DNA from: Fidelibacterota bacterium
GTDB lineage: Bacteria > Fidelibacterota > UBA8477 > JABMPR01
NCBI GenBank assembly: GCA_030595455.1
Contig: JAUVDF010000024.1
Coordinates: forward strand, 1-9,302
Direction: 5' to 3'
Length of the DNA: 9,302 nt
The notes under the pieces are model-generated. The model did no database searches. It saw only the letters and a program-made list of their open reading frames with translations, and had not been told where the DNA came from. Shown in pieces: positions 6,721 through 9,302 of the stretch. Both the position numbers and the translations under genes were made by a program. Position 1 is the stretch's first letter, and each line of letters starts with the position of its first letter.

Positions 6721-6725
6721 CTCCC
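6721..6725 (-). promoter_or_regulatory. Shine-Dalgarno-like GGGAG abutting the start codon
   Basis: On the minus strand the sequence reads AAGGGAG immediately followed by the ATG of the UVR-motif gene. The spacing from GGGAG is zero; using AAGG it is three bases. Both are shorter than usual. No other start is possible upstream because an in-frame TAA lies 9 bases before the ATG. Confidence 0.5.
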
Positions 6726-6784
6726 TTAATTAAATCTGAATCTGACACTTCTCCAATGACTGATGTCGCATAGATTGATTTTTT

Positions 6785-6812
6785 ATCATATTTCTCCAAA
6801 ATATCTACCCAA
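6785..6812 (-). promoter_or_regulatory. Candidate promoter for UVR-motif gene
   Basis: On the minus strand a good -10, TATGAT (6785-6790, 5/6 match), follows a weak -35, TTGGGT (6807-6812), at 16 bases. A weak -35 overlapped by a dyad is typical of regulated promoters. Transcription would begin near 6778, about 58 bases before the ATG. Confidence 0.45.
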
Positions 6813-6825
6813 GGTGTAGATATTT
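6799..6825. promoter_or_regulatory. Perfect 10-base inverted repeat, candidate operator
   Basis: AAATATCTAC (6799-6808) and GTAGATATTT (6816-6825) are perfect reverse complements around the 7-base centre CCAAGGT. The 27-base dyad is centred at 6812 and covers the proposed -35 box and part of the spacer of the UVR gene promoter, and lies 86 bases upstream of the hydrolase start. No U-tract follows on either strand, so it is not a terminator. A repressor or activator site is the best reading; the binding protein is unknown. Confidence 0.6.
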
Positions 6826-6911
6826 GCTGATCACGAAATTCAGAGGGACAGCTTAAATCAAAATGCTGATAAGTTACTTTTTAGTAGTACTATCATGTCT
6901 AAATTGATGCT

Positions 6912-7850
6912 ATGAGTAAACATTCGCATAACCGAGAGATCATACTATTAGGACTTGCGCCCATCACTAAGGAAGTGCGGGGGATGTGGCACAAAGGCTA
7001 TCCTGTTCATCAAGGTGAGACTGAATCAAGTGTCAACTTTGCCACCCTCTATGCCCATGAAAAGGGGATCGTCCCTGACCAAACGCTGTTGCAGCAGGAG
7101 TGGTTAAATTTTGTGGATACGCTGCTAAAAGCCGGGTTTCATTTACACATTGTTCCATTTCCCGATGAGCTCAACCGACCTGACAGCCTTTATCATGATG
7201 CAGTCTTCATTCGTGATGCCGGGCTGATTTTCCGTGGTATTTGGATCAAGAGTCGTTTTAGCGTCAAGGACCGGATCTTTGAAGGGGAATTTCACACGCA
7301 CCTTATTGAATCAAAACTGGGGAAGACAGTTGTTAGTTTACCAGAGGGTGCCTTTCTTGAAGGTGGGGATATCAATTACCTTGAAACTTGCCAGGGGAGT
7401 TATTATTTCGGTGGGCTTTCCCGGTCAAATCGCATTGGGCATGATTTTGTCCGTGAGATAATCAGACCGGACCATTATATCCTGGTTGAATCAGAGGGTT
7501 ATCATCTGGACACAGTGTTTACACCCGTCATAAATGCGGATAACTGTCTCGTTGCTTTAATCGTAACTGCCGGAATGTTAAGTCCTAAGAGTATGCAAAG
7601 CATAGAATCGTTAGATGTACCTGTAATTGAAGTGTCAGCCATGGACTCATCTGGAGTGGAGGATGAATTGGGGGAATATGCTGTTAACGCGCTCATTGCC
7701 CCTGGCGTTATGGTAAATAGTAGCTACTTCACCACACCAGGCGTTGAAGACCTATTAAAAGAATTGGGGATCGAGCGCTATGTAACACCGTTGACTAGCT
7801 TCCGCTATGCTGGCGGTTCCGTCCACTGTTTAACCAACGAACTTTATTAA
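6912..7850 (+). CDS. Guanidine-modifying hydrolase, arginine deiminase/dimethylargininase superfamily
   Basis: 312 residues, a single alpha/beta-propeller domain, cytoplasmic. The catalytic set is complete: H95-D96 and D102 in HDAVFIRD (guanidinium binding), E150-G-G-D153, H198-L-D200 in GYHLDTVFT, and the nucleophile Cys306 in GGSVHCLTNE. This matches the Cys-His-Glu/Asp arrangement of arginine deiminase and dimethylarginine dimethylaminohydrolase. Likely reaction: hydrolysis of arginine or a substituted arginine to citrulline plus ammonia or an amine; an agmatine- or other guanidino-compound hydrolase is also possible. No arc-type catabolic genes (carbamate kinase, ornithine carbamoyltransferase, antiporter) are next to it, so a fermentative arginine deiminase pathway is not supported. 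An in-frame TAA at 6900-6902 makes the ATG at 6912 the first possible ATG; there is no Shine-Dalgarno in front of it. A strong terminator starts 17 bases after the stop. Confidence 0.88.
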   Translation: MSKHSHNREIILLGLAPITKEVRGMWHKGYPVHQGETESSVNFATLYAHEKGIVPDQTLLQQEWLNFVDTLLKAGFHLHIVPFPDELNRPDSLYHDAVFIRDAGLIFRGIWIKSRFSVKDRIFEGEFHTHLIESKLGKTVVSLPEGAFLEGGDINYLETCQGSYYFGGLSRSNRIGHDFVREIIRPDHYILVESEGYHLDTVFTPVINADNCLVALIVTAGMLSPKSMQSIESLDVPVIEVSAMDSSGVEDELGEYAVNALIAPGVMVNSSYFTTPGVEDLLKELGIERYVTPLTSFRYAGGSVHCLTNELY

Positions 7851-7867
7851 TACAGAATTCTAGATAC

Positions 7868-7898
7868 AAAAAAAGGCCAGTAACTTACTGGCCTTTTT
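7868..7898. terminator. Bidirectional rho-independent terminator
   Basis: AAAAAGGCCAGT (7870-7881) and ACTGGCCTTTTT (7887-7898) form a perfect 12-base stem with loop AACTT. Seven A precede the GC core and five T follow it, so it ends plus-strand transcripts of the guanidine hydrolase gene and, with seven U, minus-strand transcripts of rpsT. Confidence 0.92.
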
Positions 7899-7904
7899 AA
7901 TAAT

Positions 7905-7920
7905 TAGTCAAGAATGACTA
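7905..7920. other. Small hairpin between rpsT stop and the terminator
   Basis: TAGTCA (7905-7910) and TGACTA (7915-7920) pair perfectly around AGAA. It sits 17 bases after the rpsT stop and 6 bases before the main terminator stem on the minus strand. It may stabilise the rpsT 3' end; by itself it lacks a U-tract and is not a terminator. Confidence 0.4.
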
Positions 7921-7937
7921 TAAAATCAGAAAACGTC

Positions 7938-8192
7938 TTATGAAAAGGTCGCCATGTGTTTGGAAATCCGTGATTTCTGATTTGCAGCTTTATTCTTATG
8001 AATCATTCCATGACCAGCCACTTTATCAATAAGTGAAATTGCTGAGCGTCCAAGAGTAGTAGCATTGTCGGCATTGTCTGCAGCCATTGCTTTCCTGATG
8101 GCGGTCTTCATCATAGAGCTGTAATGTTTATTACGTACACGAGCTTTGTCAGCTTGTCTGATACGTTTTGCAATTGTCTTTGTTACAGGCAT
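7938..8192 (-). CDS. rpsT: 30S ribosomal protein S20
   Basis: 84 residues, the usual size of S20, very basic and almost all helical. Family signatures include the start MPVTKTIAKRIRQADKARVR, the ISLIDKVAGHGMIHKN segment at about 52-67 (consensus VSLIDKAAxKGxIHKN) and the AANQKSRISKHM end (consensus AARxKSRLxKxL). It binds 16S rRNA early in assembly of the small subunit. It is monocistronic, with its own sigma70-type promoter (8223-8251) and a terminator 40 bases downstream. The ribosome binding site GAGGAG (minus strand, 8204-8209) ends 11 bases before the ATG, a rather long spacing. Nothing unusual in the protein. Confidence 0.98.
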   Translation of the reverse strand: MPVTKTIAKRIRQADKARVRNKHYSSMMKTAIRKAMAADNADNATTLGRSAISLIDKVAGHGMIHKNKAANQKSRISKHMATFS

Positions 8193-8222
8193 ATCTATTA
8201 TTTCTCCTCAAAAATGCCCGCG

Positions 8223-8251
8223 AATATAGATGCACACCATACCCCTGTCAA
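8223..8251 (-). promoter_or_regulatory. Near-consensus sigma70 promoter of rpsT
   Basis: On the minus strand, a perfect TTGACA (8246-8251) and TATATT (8223-8228, 5/6 match) are exactly 17 bases apart. Transcription would begin near 8216, giving a leader of roughly 24 bases that contains the GAGGAG binding site. Strength fits a ribosomal protein gene. Confidence 0.85.
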
Positions 8252-8285
8252 CGCTTTAAGTTGAAATAAAAATTAGGGGTTTGGA

Positions 8286-8314
8286 TTGATTAGAAGTCTC
8301 AGTGCTAGTGTAAA
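8286..8314 (+). promoter_or_regulatory. Weak candidate promoter of CRP/FNR-type gene
   Basis: TTGATT (8286-8291) and TGTAAA (8309-8314) are 17 bases apart, each about a 4/6 match; an overlapping TAAATAAT (8311-8318) may be the real -10. The leader would be about 145 bases long. Other AT-rich candidates nearer the gene cannot be excluded. Confidence 0.25.
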
Positions 8315-8414
8315 TAATTACGTATTATTGAATTTTGTGTTTTTGCTTTGAGTGATTTCAGTCTAATTTGTCATTAATAGAAGAGAGAATTAAGAATAAA
8401 AGATTTTTTAAGTG

Positions 8415-8441
8415 TAAGCTTGGACTTAGCGATTAAGCTTA
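8415..8441 (+). other. Leader stem-loop upstream of CRP/FNR-type gene
   Basis: TAAGCTT (8415-8421) pairs perfectly with AAGCTTA (8435-8441) around a 13-base loop. The stem ends 12 bases before the GAGGAG ribosome binding site at 8454-8459. The same segment carries CTTAGCG twice (8425-8431 and 8438-8444). It could modulate translation or be a protein site at DNA level; it may also be chance. Confidence 0.35.
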
Positions 8442-8465
8442 GCGTGTGGATTTGAGGAGAGAAGC

Positions 8466-9170
8466 ATGAGTGAACGGATAGATGAGATTATTGATACCCT
8501 TAGGTTAGTACCCTTATTCTCAGATTTAAGTGACAAAGTGCTTCACCACCTGGCAGGCGTGGCACAGGAAAAGTCATACGAAAAAGACCAGCACATCCTA
8601 CATCAAGAGCAGTCTGGTGATAATTTCTTCGTCATCGAAAGTGGATCTGTTAAAGTAACCCGTTTGGCTGAGGATGGACGTGAAGCTGTTTTAGCCTTTT
8701 TACGTGAAGGTGATTTCTTTGGTGAATTAGCCATTTTAGATGGTGAGACCCGTTCTGCAAATATCATTACTTTATCAGAATGTACAATTCAGACTATCAA
8801 CAGGCGAGAATTTCTTGACCTGCTGGAACACCACCCAGGCGTTGCAACAGCACTACTTATGGAACTGGCACTGAGACTTAGAAAAACAGATATGCATCTT
8901 GAATATCTAACGCTTAGCGATGCAGAGGGTAAGATTGCCTCGATTCTGATTGAGCTGGCCGAGGAGAACGGAACCTATAAAATGGGTGATGTGACTCTAG
9001 GGCATATGCCCATGCAGCAAGATATTGCCAATATGGCTGGAACGACCAGAGAGACTGTTTCTCGGATGATGAAGAAGCTCGAGGAAAAGAAATGGTTAAC
9101 CAGAGACGGCCAAAAAGTTATCATCTGTCAGTACAGTAAATTCAAGGAAATATATCAACTTAAATTTTAA
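8466..9170 (+). CDS. CRP/FNR-family cyclic-nucleotide-binding transcriptional regulator
   Basis: 234 residues, normal for the family. Residues about 15-130 are the cyclic-nucleotide-binding beta-roll; the phosphate-binding cassette reads FFGELAILDGETRSANI (84-100) with E87, R96 and S97 in the positions that hold cAMP in Escherichia coli CRP, so cyclic nucleotide binding is plausible. Residues about 130-165 form the dimerisation helix. Residues about 180-212 are the winged helix-turn-helix with recognition helix TTRETVSRMMKKLEEK (193-208). Only two cysteines (106 and 221) are seen, so there is no FNR-type oxygen-sensing Fe-S cluster. The start is well supported by GAGGAG (8454-8459) with a 6-base spacer. 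It is divergent from rpsT and 13 bases ahead of a MeaB-like gene, with which it is probably co-transcribed. Targets are unknown. Confidence 0.93.
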   Translation: MSERIDEIIDTLRLVPLFSDLSDKVLHHLAGVAQEKSYEKDQHILHQEQSGDNFFVIESGSVKVTRLAEDGREAVLAFLREGDFFGELAILDGETRSANIITLSECTIQTINRREFLDLLEHHPGVATALLMELALRLRKTDMHLEYLTLSDAEGKIASILIELAEENGTYKMGDVTLGHMPMQQDIANMAGTTRETVSRMMKKLEEKKWLTRDGQKVIICQYSKFKEIYQLKF

Positions 9171-9183
9171 GCTGAATCAGCAC

Positions 9184-9302
9184 ATGAAAATAGATCTTGA
9201 AGGAATATTAAATTCCAAGCGCCTGGCTGTTTCCCGGGCGCTTTCATTTGTGGAGAATCGTGCCGACCTTGATATGTCTTTGACTGATGCTCTCTTTAAG
9301 CA
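9184..9302 (+). CDS. Probable MeaB/ArgK-type P-loop GTPase, N-terminal fragment
   Basis: Thirty-nine complete codons are present before the right edge, beginning MKIDLEGILNSKRLAVSRAL and continuing SFVENRADLDMSLTDALFK. The segment RLAVSRALSFVENR resembles the R-x-LARAISLVENR helix at the start of MeaB/ArgK proteins, the G3E GTPases that load and protect adenosylcobalamin-dependent methylmalonyl-CoA mutase. The P-loop itself would lie past the edge, so the call is tentative. The ATG has no evident Shine-Dalgarno and lies 13 bases after the stop of the CRP/FNR-type gene. The first 11 bases of that gap are a near-perfect palindrome (GCTGA-A-TCAGC). Confidence 0.6.
   Translation, partial: MKIDLEGILNSKRLAVSRALSFVENRADLDMSLTDALFK

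Noticed and set aside
6912..7850. Classical fermentative arginine deiminase (arcA)
   Set aside because: The protein is too short for classical ArcA and no arc partner genes are adjacent.
8466..9170. Oxygen-sensing FNR
   Set aside because: The N-terminal cysteine cluster needed for the Fe-S centre is absent.
1..9302. CRISPR array, tRNA, rRNA, insertion sequence or prophage
   Set aside because: No regularly spaced repeats, cloverleaf-like segments, transposase or phage genes were seen on either strand.

Overview
The window suggests a moderately AT-rich, diderm bacterium, most likely from the FCB superphylum. Marinimicrobia-like is my best guess; this is an inference from gene content and I could run no search. 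The clues are a GlmU-like nucleotidyltransferase of the alternative Bacteroidetes-type family, a lipoprotein fusing a family 3 glycosidase to a serine beta-lactamase-like domain, and a stand-alone UVR-motif protein. The rpsT promoter has near-consensus -35 and -10 boxes of the general sigma70 kind, so the Bacteroidota-type promoter (TTTG/TAnnTTTG) is not the rule here.

Region 1 (1-4350, minus strand) is a tight co-directional cluster, read right to left. It runs from a GlmU-like sugar-phosphate nucleotidyltransferase/acyltransferase (3121-4350), through a 1004-residue lipoprotein with an NagZ-type GH3 domain and a class-C beta-lactamase-like serine hydrolase domain (97-3111), to the first 26 codons of a probable dUTPase (1-79). 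Gaps are 9 and 17 bases, so one transcript is likely. A 303-base AT-rich control region (4351-4653) carries candidate promoters for both directions, direct and inverted repeats and a hairpin. The divergent gene (4660-5910) is a ROK-family repressor-like protein with an N-terminal winged helix. The simplest reading is an amino-sugar or cell-wall recycling module: GlcNAc-type sugar released by the glycosidase, activated sugar made by the GlmU-like enzyme, and control by the ROK protein.

Region 2 (5989-7850) holds a divergent pair. The minus-strand gene (5989-6720) encodes a protein with a conserved, functionally unknown N-terminal domain and a C-terminal UVR motif. The plus-strand gene (6912-7850) encodes a guanidine-modifying enzyme of the arginine deiminase/dimethylargininase superfamily with all catalytic residues visible. 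Their 191-base spacer contains a perfect 10-base inverted repeat that overlaps the proposed promoter of the UVR gene. A strong bidirectional terminator (7868-7898) closes the hydrolase gene and, from the other side, rpsT.

Region 3 (7938-9302) has rpsT (ribosomal protein S20, minus strand), then on the plus strand a CRP/FNR-type cyclic-nucleotide-binding regulator (8466-9170). Thirteen bases later begins a gene cut by the window edge that looks like a MeaB/ArgK-type G3E GTPase. I see no tRNA, rRNA, CRISPR array, insertion sequence or phage gene. The most noteworthy items are the GH3-serine hydrolase fusion and its local circuit, the ROK regulator with decayed ATP and zinc motifs, and the dyad at 6799-6825.
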